This document shows positions 23,457-34,828 of a DNA stretch of 64,000 nucleotides, piece after piece. This stretch comes from Chamaecrista fasciculata (taxonomy: Eukaryota > Streptophyta > Magnoliopsida > Fabales > Fabaceae): the NCBI GenBank assembly GCA_003254925.1, contig QANZ01005755.1:252236-316235 (forward strand). Direction: 5' to 3'. The position numbers were made by a program, and so were the translations under genes. Every line of letters begins with the position of its first letter. Positions within the stretch are counted from its first letter, which is position 1. Under the pieces are notes generated by a model. The model ran no database searches, had not been told where the DNA came from, and was given only the letters and a program-made list of their open reading frames with translations.

Positions 23457-24208
23457 TTTTTTTTTTTGATGATACAAACAGAAAGCTAGCGAACAAAAAA
23501 GAAGTCCATACCTAGCGAAACTAAGGATAAGGGAGCCAAAGCAGTAAAATACATAAAAAAGTCTTTCACCGATAGGGAATGACGCCTGATTGAGAAACCA
23601 TTAGGGAGAAGGATTCCCAAATCTCTAACCACCGGTTGGATGAGGCCCTTGGAAGATTCCCATTTCTTCACCTGTTGAATAATTCCTGGTTTGTTAGAAG
23701 CAATAGTGACATCATTACCAAGGAAAGACTGATGTGGCATTAAGATATCCCTGCAAACGAGAAGATTGAATAGATTCGTATCCATGTTCTGGGGCTTGGA
23801 ACGCTTCCCGAGGAAATAACACCGAGAATTTAAGAAACCAAGCCAGTAAATCCTCGTAGTGCGTTTGAGTTTGCAAGTTAAAAGAAATAAAGCAAAACCT
23901 TGCACCTCACCAGGATGACATAGCGGCCAATCCGGCGACTAATTTCTTCTAGATCCAGAATTCCGAGGTAAACTGGGCACCTGATGCGCAGAAACAAAAT
24001 TCCTCCATCTCGCATTAACCTGATGTATCAGAGAGAGAGGATCAGGCTGCCATCCTTCAAACAGGCACTTATCCCGGGTAGTCCAAATGGCACGAAGAAC
24101 AAAGAAAACCCGCCAGATATGATCAGAATCGCCTGCCTGCAAAAGAAAGGATTGCTCCACAAGCTCTTGAATCCAAGCCGTAACAGAATCCAAGCCGTAA
24201 CTAGTTGA
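23457..24208 (-). pseudogene. LINE (L1-type) ORF2 3' fragment, degenerate
   Basis: A non-LTR retrotransposon remnant. On the - strand the 3' end is GTATCATC followed by poly(A) (plus-strand T run at 23457-23467). Upstream the frames break into pieces. The one at 23939-24193 contains IWRVFFVLRAIWTTRDKCLF followed by EGWQPDPLSLIHQVNARWRN, matching the linker between the zinc-binding region and RNase H of plant LINE ORF2. The one at 23486-23905 contains QVKKWESSKGLIQPVVRDLG, like the RNase H end. Shifts between frames show it is dead. No target duplication was found; the MULE at 24294 adjoins its upstream side. Confidence 0.7.
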
Positions 24209-24451
24209 ATGGGAGAGGAGTGGATATATATATTCGCTTGAGGATCATAAAGAGAAGCTAAAATAATGAATAGAGTCATATTCTTTTATTTTAGGGTAAA
24301 ATGCACTTTGTTACCATGTGGTTAGGATTGAATTCACTTTGGTACCTTGAAAGACAAAATTTGACACTTTGGTACCCTGAGGTTTGCGCCGTTAGTACTT
24401 TGGTTCCCTGTGGTTATTTTCCGTCAAGATTTAACAGAAAATTGTTAGCAC

Positions 24452-24815
24452 TTTTGCAAAAATTACAAAATACCCCCAAATAGTTTCAAAATTTTCAAAA
24501 ACATCCATAGATCATAATGTCCTAAAATGAAAATTATGACAAAATTTTGGGGTCAAAATGTAATTATGAAAAATATTGAAAAAAGAATAAAATTACAAAT
24601 TAGTCCTAAATATGGAAAATAAAATGAAATTTAGTCCTAAAACTACGTGGTTCGATGGTGAGAAGATGAACTTTATAAAATTTTTGCAAAAATTCCATAA
24701 TGCCCCCAAATAGTTTCAAAATTTACAAAAAAATTCCCTAGATCATGATATTTGAGGACTAAAATAAAAATTACAAAAACTTTTTGGGGTCAAACTTGAA
24801 TAATTTTAAGAATAT
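24452..24815. repeat. Direct duplication inside the MULE
   Basis: A segment of about 130 bp from 24452 (tttgcaaaaattac, then cccccaaatagtttcaaaat) recurs from 24682 in the same orientation with substitutions, at a period of about 230 bp. The interior of the element therefore grew by segmental duplication. Confidence 0.7.
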
Positions 24816-24966
24816 TCCCATGAATTAATTTACAAATTAAATAATTAATATTTAGTTTCACTCCATCAATTCTTTAGTTTGTTGTGTTTTGATTTGTTTT
24901 ACCAAAGGGAGAGGACCTAAACGCACAAAAGAAATCTTGTTGAAGAGTGAAATATGGTTTAAGCAG

Positions 24967-25570
24967 TGATAAACTGGAAAATGGCTAGCACTTACCTAGT
25001 TCACCGGGGTGGGCTGCAAGAGCCAAGTGTTGAACAAGAACCTGCAAGAGCTTCACAGGGGGGCCCTGCGAAGTGTACTCCGACGCTCAAGTCAGTAAGA
25101 GAGTAATCAGAGAGTAAGAGAATTTTAGAGTGTAAGAAGTAGCTAACCTTGAACTGGTGAGATGGGCTCTATTTATAGAGCAGGGAGGAGAGAGGTGGTC
25201 AGCGTGCGGGGCGGACCACGTACTGGACACGATCTCCACCAGCGAAGATGGTGGAGGCCGAGATTTGCGGAGCAAGGCAATCGTGAGTGATTGCGTGTTG
25301 TGTTGCTAGGCGGGCGCCTAGAAACTGGAGATCGTGGGTATGAGCAAGTCAGTAACCCACGATCTCCCGTAGCGTGGATTGCGGAGCGGGGTAATCGTGG
25401 GTGACCACGTGTCATGATGGGGACGTGCGCCAAGACCCAGGATGGATTACGGCCGCCCCTACTTGTGCGTAGGGCGCCCGATTGACTCGAGGGCGTCTCG
25501 CAAGGTGCGGGGAGGAGAAGAGGCCCGGTGCGAGGGCCGTTTAGGCGTACGCCCAAATAGTGATGTATCA
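24967..25570 (-). mobile_element. Solo LTR of an LTR retrotransposon
   Basis: A 604-bp unit bounded by TG..CA with short inverted ends (TGATA/TATCA), flanked by a perfect 5-bp duplication agcag (24962-24966 and 25571-25575). On the - strand it has the LTR order: a GC-rich U3, a TATA box CTATAAATAG (25169-25178), then TTGAGCGTCGGAGT (near 25080), a phrase common near the R/U5 region of plant LTR retrotransposons. There is no primer-binding site or gag-pol nearby, so the internal part was lost by LTR-LTR recombination. Open frames within it are not genes. Confidence 0.82.
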
Positions 25571-25794
25571 AGCAGCAATAGAAACTGACGGATAAGATAT
25601 AGTAGAAATCGACGACTAAGATTGAGCCACGTCAGCACTTTTTGTTAAATCTTGACGGAAAATAACCATAGGGTACCAAAGTGCTAACGACGCAAACCTC
25701 AGGGTACCAAAGTGTCAAATTTTGTCTTTCAAGATACCAAAGTGGATTCGACCCTAACCACAGGGTACCAAAATGCATTTTACCCTTTATTTTA

Positions 25795-26500
25795 AATGTG
25801 GTGGGTCTAAAATTGTATGTTTTTTTGACAAATATTTTTTAATCAAGTCAAAGTCATCAAATAAATGAAGTTAGTTATATGTCTCTCATTCCAAATAAAA
25901 ATATAATAAGTTCATAATTATGGGTTACTCTTAAAAAATGCAAATTAGGTCAAATAAGGATTTTATAGTTTTAGACTCAATACAATCTCATTTCTTGATA
26001 ATCTCAATTTGACGAAAAAATACTCTAAGAGTAATAATCAATAGCTTTGAAATTTTCGTGTTTAGACTTGAGTGGTCTACCTTCGAGTCTCAATTTGATT
26101 TTGTTCACTGATGACCTCAATAGGATAAAAAAAATAATTGTCAAAAACAACTTGTAGTTCTGAAGTGCATTCAAATTTGAAATGAATAAGCTATGACCAT
26201 GGTTAATAGTTTGGGACAAAAAATTGAACCAATATAAACACATATCAGATCAATTTAAGCTTTTTAAAACATCTTGAACCAAAATAAACTATAAAACAAA
26301 GATATATGACCAATTTCATCACTTAATTACTTATTTTTGTCCTTTATAATCATAAAAAAAAATTAAATTATAAATATGAATATGTTATAAAATTACTTTA
26401 ATATATATATATGTATAAATATAATATTTATCTAAGATTTAGTTGTTAATTTTAAAAACTTTTTATTATATAAAATATCAAAATAGTATATTTTACTATA
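25795..26500. other. Intergenic, no gene recognised
   Basis: AT-rich spacer between the two Mutator-like elements. A 72-codon - strand frame at 26025 is not recognised. Confidence 0.55.
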
Positions 26501-26838
26501 TAAAAATAAGGGTAAATTACATAAAAGGGCCATGTGATTAGGCCCATTTGTGGTTTAAAAGTGTCAAATTGGGGGCATGTGGTTTCTTCCGTTAGCAAAT
26601 AGGGTCCCAGGTGGTTTTTTCCATCCAAATTAACGGAGTGAACTTCAAATTGGACTGTTTTGTAATTTGAGGATTTTTTTATTAAAACAAACTTAAAAAA
26701 AAAAGATTATTTTGCAATTTAAACAAATGTGATCTCGAGGCTGACCAAATCTGGAAGTGAAATTTTTCTCTAAAAAAAAAAAACTTGAATCGAGTGTGTT
26801 CCTAAATTTAATCCACCAAGATCCAAAGCAAACATGAA

Positions 26839-27238
26839 CTAATTACGGTCACATTCTTCTTCTTCTTCACAATCATCATCAACATCTCCTTCTTCCAACG
26901 GGAGCGACGGCGTCATCGGAGAGGAGGGAGAGGAAGAGGCGTTGAACGGCGGGAGAGGCTCACGTGCGTAAATGATGGCGAGGAGGCGTTTCTTGAGGGA
27001 ATCAACGGCGAGATCAGTAACGACGACGTTTTTGGGGAGGGAAGGGTCAGAGATTAAGGTTTCGACGACATCGGCGTCGGAGACGGAGGCGATGGTCCGT
27101 TGACGGAGGGATCCGACGACAAAATGCTGGGCGGATGCGTCCCAAGCAAGGGCTTGCGGGTAGAGATTGGGGGACTTGAAATCGATGGCGTAGGGGTGTC
27201 GAGCGAGATTTTGAAGTAGGGTTTTGGAAGAAGGAGAC
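26839..27238 (-). pseudogene. Captured SMP-30/strictosidine-synthase-like beta-propeller fragment
   Basis: Read on the - strand from about 27238 the frame gives TLLQNLARHPYAIDFKSPNL, YPQALAWDASAQHFVVGSLR, then QRTIASVSDADVVETLISDP, ending REPLPPFNA at 26939. This resembles the N-terminal part of the plant six-bladed propeller proteins annotated as the calcium-dependent phosphotriesterase superfamily. After PPFNA the expected continuation (RLFLSLLSDDAVAP) appears in another frame, so the copy has a deletion or frameshift. The open frame runs on to a TAG at 26839. The ATG upstream of the GAA/TTC repeat is out of frame, so no intact protein is predicted. Family recognised by eye, not by search. 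Confidence 0.65.
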
Positions 27239-27253
27239 GTTGATGATGATGGT

Positions 27254-27338
27254 GAAGAAGAAGAAGAAGAAGAAGAAGAAGAAGAAGAAGAAGAAGAAGA
27301 AGAAGAAGAAGAAGAAGAAGAAGAAGAAGAAGAAGAAG
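27254..27338. repeat. (GAA)n microsatellite, about 28 units
   Basis: An uninterrupted trinucleotide run inside the right arm of the Pack-MULE. The equivalent place in the left arm (near 26860) has only about four TTC units, so the repeat expanded after the arms formed. It produces a meaningless poly-Phe or poly-Ser frame. Confidence 0.97.
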
Positions 27339-27742
27339 ATTGACATGATTAGGGGTTGAGATTTGATAAGGATGTGACTGTAATGAGCTACTACTTGTTC
27401 ATGTTTGCTTTGGATCTTCAATTCAAGTCTTCAAACTTAGGAAATTTCACTTCAAGAGAAAAATTTCACTTCCGGACTTGGTCAGCCTCAAGATCACATT
27501 TGTTTGAATTGCAAAACAGTCCTTTTTTTTTAAGTTTGTTTTAATAAAAAAATTTTTCAAATTACAAAACAGTCCAACTTGAAGTTAACTCCGTTAATTT
27601 AGATGGAAAAAACCACCTAGGACCCTATTTGCTAACGGAGGAAACCACGTGCCCCCAATTTGACACTTTTTAAACCACAGGGACCCTATCTGAAAATGGG
27701 CCAAACCACAAGACCATTTTGTGTAATTTACCTTAAAAATAA

Positions 27743-29485
27743 ATATTACTGTTAAAGATTCCTTACCCGTTTTCGCCCGGTTAACTTTTTATTTATATCC
27801 GAACTTATACTAAGAATAACGACTTTTAAGATATGGAATGGAAGAATACAAATTAAAGAAGATATGAACCTTATGCATTTAGTTGCGTTGCTTGCAGTTT
27901 TTTAAAAAAAAAAAATTAAAATATTTTTTCTATTTTTTAAAATTAAATATATTTAGTGTACCCAAAAAAGAAAATTTACCAATTTCACATGTGGTTTTAA
28001 CATGAACAAATCTATTATGGGAATGAGAGGAGTATAATATAACATTGAAAATGACAATTAGGCTGGTTAGAAGCAAGAAGAAGTATGGCTAACAATGACT
28101 TGAAATCTTTCATAATATTTTGCCCAGCCTAAACAACATGGGTGTCTCTATCTCAGCTTCTTTTCTGAGTTTTTGGAGTCCAAGTATTCAAGTACACATG
28201 GGAAACATTATATGTATGCATTTATTTGGTTTCACCAATTTGCATACCTGATTTTGGGTACTAATGAAATCCCATTCTGGAGTTACCAAAAAGCATTGGT
28301 GGTGTAAAAGTATGACTTTTTACCATTGTCCCCCATTTATATATTTTTCAGGAAACTAACTCTATATTCAACATATTTAAGAATGACTAAAAATCATTAA
28401 TTAATATAATTCCAGTAATTGATTAATTGATATAATATTTCGGACACTTGAGTATGTTGAGACGTACGGTGGGAAACGTTATACTTATACCTCCTCCCAC
28501 ATCTCAAACAGCATATAATTTATAAAATAAATAATCTGAAAACCACGATTACCACCTGATAATGATAAAAGCTTTTGAAATGGAGAGAGCACATGGTATT
28601 GTCAGGAAAGTTATGTTACGAGGAATAAGTAAACTAAGGAATACATATATTTACATACGCATGCAGATTTTGTTGAGATTGGGTCACATGTGATATCTGG
28701 TAATTCATCAAACTTTACAATATAAAGATGAAAGGTACTCTTGTCTTGGATTTCATGGTGACTCTAAAGTTGGTGAAAGTAAATTTTTTTTACCAAAATT
28801 AGATGAAATTAAATGACTCATTTAACATACCCACTACTCCATCCATCATATTAACCCCATATTGTCGATATTGGCTAATTCCATTCACATGGGCATTAAA
28901 TAATTTTTTTTTCTTTTTTGAAATGACACAAAGGAGTTAGATCAGTAGGCTGGAAAAGTCAGTTGAATTATACATAAGATAATACTTATAGAATATAAAG
29001 ATAGTCAATTAGCCAATTCTCAATAATATTACAACAAAAATATACTCTAATGGAATTGTATTCCGAATCCCAAAAGTCTGAAGCTAATTCAACTTAAAAA
29101 TTTGTTTACATTTCCTCTCTTACATTTAACCATGAAAAAAAAATGTCACATGTTTTTTTTTTTAACCATTGAGCCTAATAATAATGATACAATAAAATTC
29201 ATGCGAAGTTTGGTTCAAAATTTAAATCCTAACTCATCTAATTGTTGGTCAATTAGAATAACCACCACGAATCCACGATAAGTCCAATGCGGTAAATTGT
29301 CCTAATATATCAGTAATAAGTCTCATATGAGAAAGAAAGTAAAGTTGATCAATTGAATTAAAAGGAAACAAAGCATAGCATAAACTCCAAATAATTGGTA
29401 TGATCCATTTTTGTAATATATAAATCATAGATTTTCGCTAAATTAAACATACTACAAGTTCTATTAAAAAAAATTTTGCCAATAA
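27743..29485. other. Intergenic, no gene recognised
   Basis: AT-rich DNA with no convincing coding frame, RNA gene or terminal-repeat element. Confidence 0.5.
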
Positions 29486-29488
29486 AAT

Positions 29489-29665
29489 TTGACTCACTTG
29501 GTCACCTTCCATCTATGACAATTACATGGCTTGAGTTTGATTTCTAGTGATGTCTCATTTGATGGGTTATCTGTAAGTACATCTGCAAGTGTTCTTTGAG
29601 TCCGGAGGCCTGCCCTAACCCTGGCCTGGCATGTGACGTCATCCCCTCAACTAAAAACAAAAAAT
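29489..29665 (+). mobile_element. tRNA-derived SINE, decayed copy
   Basis: The body phrases gtaagtacatctgcaag and ggcctgccctaaccctgg, and the end ctcaactaaaa, match the SINE at 35272-35452. A degenerate B-box (TTGAGTTTGATTTC) lies upstream. Target duplication not resolved. Confidence 0.5.
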
Positions 29666-31337
29666 CTTCAGACATCCAATGGGCTTCAGATCTAATAAAT
29701 TAAAGAAACGGTGAAAGGGAGCCCAGGTTTCTTGGACTATCCATAGCCCGTGCTTCTAGGTGAAATGGGCCTACTTAATACCCCAGATAGCAAATTTGAT
29801 CGATAAGGCCTTAATAATTGTTGAGGACTTGCAAGTAAGCCCAAAAGGATTATAAAGAAATAAGAAAAGCCCTTTGACCGAATGCAGAAAGAAAGCCCAA
29901 GCTCAAGCCCATCCGTTATTGGATCCAGCTGGCGGAGCATTACATACAGATTTGTTCAACTCCAAAGTAATGCTCACAAAAAAAATTCAAACTAATAAAA
30001 AATGTGACAAAAATACAGAAGCACCTTTTTGTTTATTTTCTTTCATTGCATGATGAGAAAACCAAAATATACTAATGAGAATATATATATATTATAGGTA
30101 CATTGTATCATTGTATGTAATGTGCATATTATTCTCCCACTTTAAGAACATATATATAATAAAACTGGGGACTAACAAATTTGAATGAAAGTCAAAATCA
30201 CACTAGTATAATCTTTTTTTTGGTTTTTTTAAAAATAAAAGTATAACTAAGTGAGTGAGACTAGATTGTATGGGCAGTTTTTGTGGTGGCTCTCTATTTT
30301 AAAAAATAAAAGTATAATTATATGAGTGAGACTAAATTTTATTGACTATTTTTGTGGTGGTTCTCTAAGTTTCACATTAAACTAATTATTTATATATATA
30401 ATTGCATACATATGTGTGTGAGTGTCTATAAGTAATTCAACCATGTGGTTACCAACTGTGAGACGTGTTTTAAGTTTTATCCTTTGGTAAAGAAAATCAT
30501 ATAAAAGTGTTAAGAGTTGATAAAAGAGAACAAATTTAAGGCAGCAAATGAGTAATTAAAGGAGTAAAAAGATTATAAAAGCAAAACAATAAATAGAAAC
30601 TGTAGCAAGCATTAATGGGAGTGGGGGTTTGTGGTAGAAAATAATGGAGGCATTAGGTGAATAGGTGTAGTACGTGCGGTTGGGGGTATTTTGGGAAGAG
30701 AAATTCAGTTGAGGGATAAAAGGGTCCACATGAATTAAGAAATCAGAAGTGTCAACACTATATTTAGGGAGGAAGGAAAAGGGAAAAAGAATGAGGTAAA
30801 GTTGTGCATGTGAGATTGAGGGAGACATAAGTGTGTATGCATTCTACATGTATTTATAATTACAGTGACATGTGAACCTTGTAAACCTGAAATCTGATAC
30901 CTGAAAACTGTACTCTGCAACAATGGCAGGCCACGCCACATAATTCTACTCTCACATATTCACAAACTGGCCATCACTTTCAATTTTTTTTAGAGATCGA
31001 CTTTCTTGGATTCTAAGTTTTTCTGTGCCATGGACAAATAAGTAATTCACTGAATATTAATAAAGTAGTTAAAATTTATTGCAAGTTAATTTCTATACGA
31101 ATATTAATAAAGTTGTATAATTCAGTTTTAGAAGGACTAAATTGCAACGATCACGATTTTTGAAAAAAAAATTAATCACTTTAAAAATTTAAAAATTAAA
31201 ATAATAATGCTCATATAATTTAGAGATTAAATTGATAACTTTTATCATTATTTTGTTAGTGAAGGACTTTAGCATATCTAAATCCACCAAAGTGACCGAC
31301 ACCCAAGGTAAAAAATTTCCAACCACAATCCTCACCT
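29666..31337. other. Intergenic with a short tandem duplication
   Basis: No gene recognised. A unit of about 71 bp starting aaaaataaaagtataa is repeated in tandem at about 30231-30300 and 30302-30370, both copies carrying gagtgagacta and tttttgtggtgg. Frames at 29737, 30556 and 30735 on the - strand are not recognised. Confidence 0.55.
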
Positions 31338-31349
31338 AGCTAGGACTAT

Positions 31350-31381
31350 TTTTTTTTTCATAAAAAGGGAATATATTAAAA
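31350..31381 (-). mobile_element. Near tail-only retroposon insertion (32 nt)
   Basis: Direct repeats agctaggactat at 31338-31349 and 31382-31393 flank 32 nt. On the - strand these read as about 20 nt of AT-rich 3' end (ATATATTCCC..) followed by poly(A). It is the same class as the insertions at 7399, 9852 and 19043, slightly less truncated. Confidence 0.7.
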
Positions 31382-31435
31382 AGCTAGGACTATGAATGAC
31401 AATGAGGGAGTACTGTTTTTTTCTTTGTTGGTAAT

Positions 31436-31555
31436 GAAAAAATTTAAGTGAGTTGGGTCAAGGGCCTCACCAAGGTTAGGGAATGTCTCCAAACTCTATG
31501 AGCGCTTACAAAGATACTTATAAATTATCTACTAATAAAGCCCTTACATCAGTAT
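31436..31555 (-). mobile_element. tRNA-derived SINE, 3' part
   Basis: On the - strand the order gatgtaagggctttatt, gtaagcgctcatagagttt, ccttggtgagg, caactcactt and a T-rich end matches the second half of the SINE at 35272-35452. The tRNA-like head is missing. Confidence 0.6.
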
Positions 31556-32520
31556 GAATAATTTTGCATTATCTGTACATGAATTTATCTAAAATACCTT
31601 ATATATATATATTTTTTCGGCCAATAAAATACCTAATATTTATTCACACTCTATTCGAATTTCAAAAATATATTATTTTTTTTATATATGTATTTAAATA
31701 CACTTGATATATGATATCCATTATCTAGTATCCTATATTAAAATAAAAAAAAATAATTATATATTTTTACTATATCAAAATATATTAATATATATTAAAT
31801 GAACAATATTATATATAATAAAATAATATTCATTATAATATATTTTAATTAATGTATAAAAAATATCAGATATCTTTACTCATTTATATCATACAAAAAT
31901 AGAGTATTTGATTGTGATATTCGCACTCATCAAATATCCAATAAGTAGTTAAAATTTACTATTCAAATATATGTTATACATTGATATCGAATATTTTTTT
32001 CAAACGGATATCATTAGGTGCTAAAAAAAAATAAGATGTACATTGTCATCTCTGCTCGGAAGTCATCAACAGTTACTGTCTTTTTTTTTGGGGGGGGGCT
32101 TGATTCTCTTCTTTAATTTTGCTTTTTAGAGGCTCTAAACCGAAGCAAAGTTAGTATATATCAAGGAATAAAGTGATATTCGCCAAAGTAAACCATTTAT
32201 TCCAATTTTCATGACAATGACTAATATTATTCTGAAAGAAGGAAAAAGAACAGAGAATAAACGATATAGATTGACAACAAGAAAATTAGTTCCAAGCACT
32301 TTGAAAGCCGAAAGTTCAATGGATCAGGGGATGTCAAACTTGGTTTATGATGAGTTTGGATGTTTTAATATTTCTTGGCTAAATAGTAACAACTAATAAA
32401 TGTGTCTCACTTGCATTTTCTCTATATAAATTTATTTGTCTTCTTCTCCGGCATACAAATCACACTCAATCTACATCTCTTACAACACATTTTCACTGTT
32501 CTTACATATATACATATATA
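31556..32520. other. Intergenic, no gene recognised
   Basis: AT-rich, with a T run followed by a G run at about 32081-32098. The 61-codon frame at 32211-32396 has no recognisable domain. Confidence 0.5.
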
Positions 32521-32523
32521 TAA

Positions 32524-32700
32524 GGTGTTCCTATAGAAAGTTTCATTATTGGGGCATCTCAGTTTTGGATCATTAGATTTTGTTTTTTTCTACTAAGATC
32601 TGCCCAATAAAATTTATTTTATAGATTTCAATATAAAAAACAGAAATTAATTATACAAAATTCAGGTGTCCCAACAATATAACTTTTTATAGAATTTTCC
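32524..32700. mobile_element. Small MITE-like inverted-repeat element
   Basis: A 177-bp segment. The left end (GGTGTTCCTATAGAAAGTT) and right end read inward (GGAAAATTCTATAAAAAGTT) pair imperfectly, and further inside cattattggggcatctcag matches its inverse near 32665. The flanks share tatataa, but in low-complexity AT DNA, so the class is uncertain. Confidence 0.5.
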
Positions 32701-32707
32701 TATATAA

Positions 32708-34484
32708 ATATACTAAATTAACAATTATGTTTTAATATTTCAATATTTCAATTATTAAATTACCTATTTTAATTTTGACTGACTAAATTGTATATTTCAA
32801 TTTTTGAAAGATCAAGATCTTTTAAAAACTGAATTATTAGTTTATTATATATATATATATATATATAACACAAAAGGATTTTCTATAAATAGAACACTAG
32901 TAATTAATAAGATAGCTACTAATTAATGAATGAACTAAATCCTAAATTGGGATTGGAGGGGAAGGTGTGATGATCTGAAATGGGAAATTAACCATGGCCC
33001 CAGAAAGTATGGCTTTATGAATTATTATGAATCATAAATGTATGTGTTGATTGAAAGGGAAAGCAGGAAAGTAAAATGTTGCCTTTCCCTGCAGGCTAGG
33101 AAATCCCCCAAATGCCTATAACATCATTCAAACTAGTCACAACAAATATATATATATACATAGTTAAGCGCCACCAAAACTTCCCAACTACAGTTTTTGT
33201 TTTCACTTTTCACAGCTAGCTTACAGCAACCCAATGAATATATATATATATATATTATAATCATTTACCTTTATCATGTAATAACTAATAAGTGTATGGA
33301 ATTCACACACTGGGACCAATCAAGTTCGTTAGTTGAATATTTTTTTAAACGTTTGCCGTATGTACACATTTGCTTGTTTCTATGTATATCAGTTCTTTTC
33401 ATTGCATACTTTTTTTTTTCTTTTTAAAAAATGTTGCAAATGACAGGTTAACAAGAGAACTATGTCATGTTGAAAAGAGAAACGTACATGTTGTTGTGGG
33501 TTGGGAGTGGGACTACTGACTTGTGATGTGTGTGTGTATGTGTGTTTAAGATTGAAGATAATTGAGTAAATAAATTGTGGTGTGGTCATAAGAATGGTTT
33601 TTGTATTTAATTCATTAGATTCATTTTAATATGTTTTTTTTAAGGATTAGATTAAAAGAACAGAGAAGGTGCCAAGAAAGAGACGAGAAGTAGTATTATT
33701 AATTATTATTACTTTTATATTTTGGGCCCAAACAAGATATCAGAAGTATTGATTGAGTTTGTGTAGGCATGTCTCATCCATGATCTCTTTCTTTTAATCT
33801 CATCCATGATCTCGATAAAAAAAAATTGTCTCGTGCAAACCAGTTATAAATATTAAATTATTTCCTTAATAAAATAATTTTTAGCATATTGCATGTAGTG
33901 TAAAATGGCTTTAATAATTGTTTATTTTTTGTTTAATAATTGACAAAATCTAAAACCGAAATTGCTGTGGAATCACCATGGTAATTTTTTTTTAAAGGAA
34001 CAGTTATAAGGAAAGGAGATATAAACTACCATGCTAACAATTATAATTTGAAGTACCACTTCAAACTTTTCTAATATAATCAATATTTTTGCAATGGGAC
34101 TAAAAGACTCTACAATGTCCCATGAGTCTTATTATGCCATCTATTACCAGAGCAAAGCCAACTGTGGTAATCAAACCTAGTAATATATATATTGTTAGGA
34201 TATACAACATGGAATTGGGAAAGTGAGAGGAAGTGAGCGAACATTTAAAATAAAAATGTTTAAATTAGTGCACTAATTGAAAAATATAAATTATAGTAAA
34301 GTAATTATGACTATAATCACAATATCTAACTTATCCACACGTTTCAACTCACAAAAGGTTCCTGTTTATCCATTTTAAAAGATAATCGTGGCTTAATAAT
34401 GTTTTTATACAATCAAAATTAGAAAAAAAAAATGAGAATGCATATACTATATCATTTACGCACTAATTTCAACGTTAAATTATA
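32708..34484. other. Intergenic, no gene recognised
   Basis: AT-rich with (TG)n near 33527-33545. Frames at 33197 and 33389 are low in complexity and unlike known proteins. Confidence 0.5.
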
Positions 34485-34767
34485 GAGGCAAAGTCTTATT
34501 TTTGTCTCCCAGTTATGCTTAGTGTTCCAAATTGATCCCCCAGTTATTTTTCGTTTCATATTAGTCCCCCAGTTATACAAAATTTGACAAAGTTGGCCCC
34601 TCTAACAGTTTTCATCCATTTTTTCGTTAAAAAAATGATAAAATTAATTTTTAACTCCTAAAAGTTTAAATTTTTTGCATTAAGGACTTTTTCTCTATAA
34701 TAGAACCAAAATGTAATAAAGAAGAAATACATGGGGGTTTTAGTTTATTTTATACAATAAACACAAC

Positions 34768-34828
<61 letters not shown>

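Larger units (their letters stand above)
24294..25785. mobile_element. Mutator-like element (non-autonomous) hosting a solo LTR
   Basis: A 1492-bp element with inverted terminal arms of about 145 bp (24294-24438 and about 25640-25785) starting GGGTAAAATGCA-. Inside, ctttggtaccctgaggtttg-type phrases are shared by both arms. It is flanked by a perfect 9-bp duplication tttatttta (24285-24293 and 25786-25794), diagnostic of Mutator-like elements. There is no transposase. The interior holds a directly duplicated AT-rich segment and, nested within, a solo LTR (24967-25570). Without the LTR and its duplication the element was about 883 bp. Confidence 0.9.
26510..27733. mobile_element. Pack-MULE (Mutator-like element with captured gene fragment)
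   Basis: A 1224-bp element with long inverted arms (about 26510-26898 and 27213-27733; the right arm is enlarged by a GAA repeat) starting GGGTAAATTACA on the left and AGGTAAATTACA from the right. It is flanked by a perfect 9-bp duplication taaaaataa (26501-26509 and 27734-27742). There is no transposase. The unpaired centre is GC-rich and encodes, on the - strand, a fragment resembling a host beta-propeller protein. Host-gene DNA between MULE arms defines a Pack-MULE. Confidence 0.88.

Noticed and set aside
25087-25571. 132- and 62-codon - strand frames, Pro/Arg/Ser-rich
   Set aside because: They lie inside the solo LTR (GC-rich U3). LTR sequence without gag-pol gives such frames by chance.
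27047-27421. 124-codon - strand frame with a long poly-Phe run
   Set aside because: It is the (GAA)n microsatellite read in one frame. The frame related to the captured beta-propeller fragment is a different one.
30231-30370. 71-bp tandem duplication as a possible satellite or regulatory repeat
   Set aside because: Only two diverged copies in AT-rich DNA; recorded in the intergenic entry but no function suggested.
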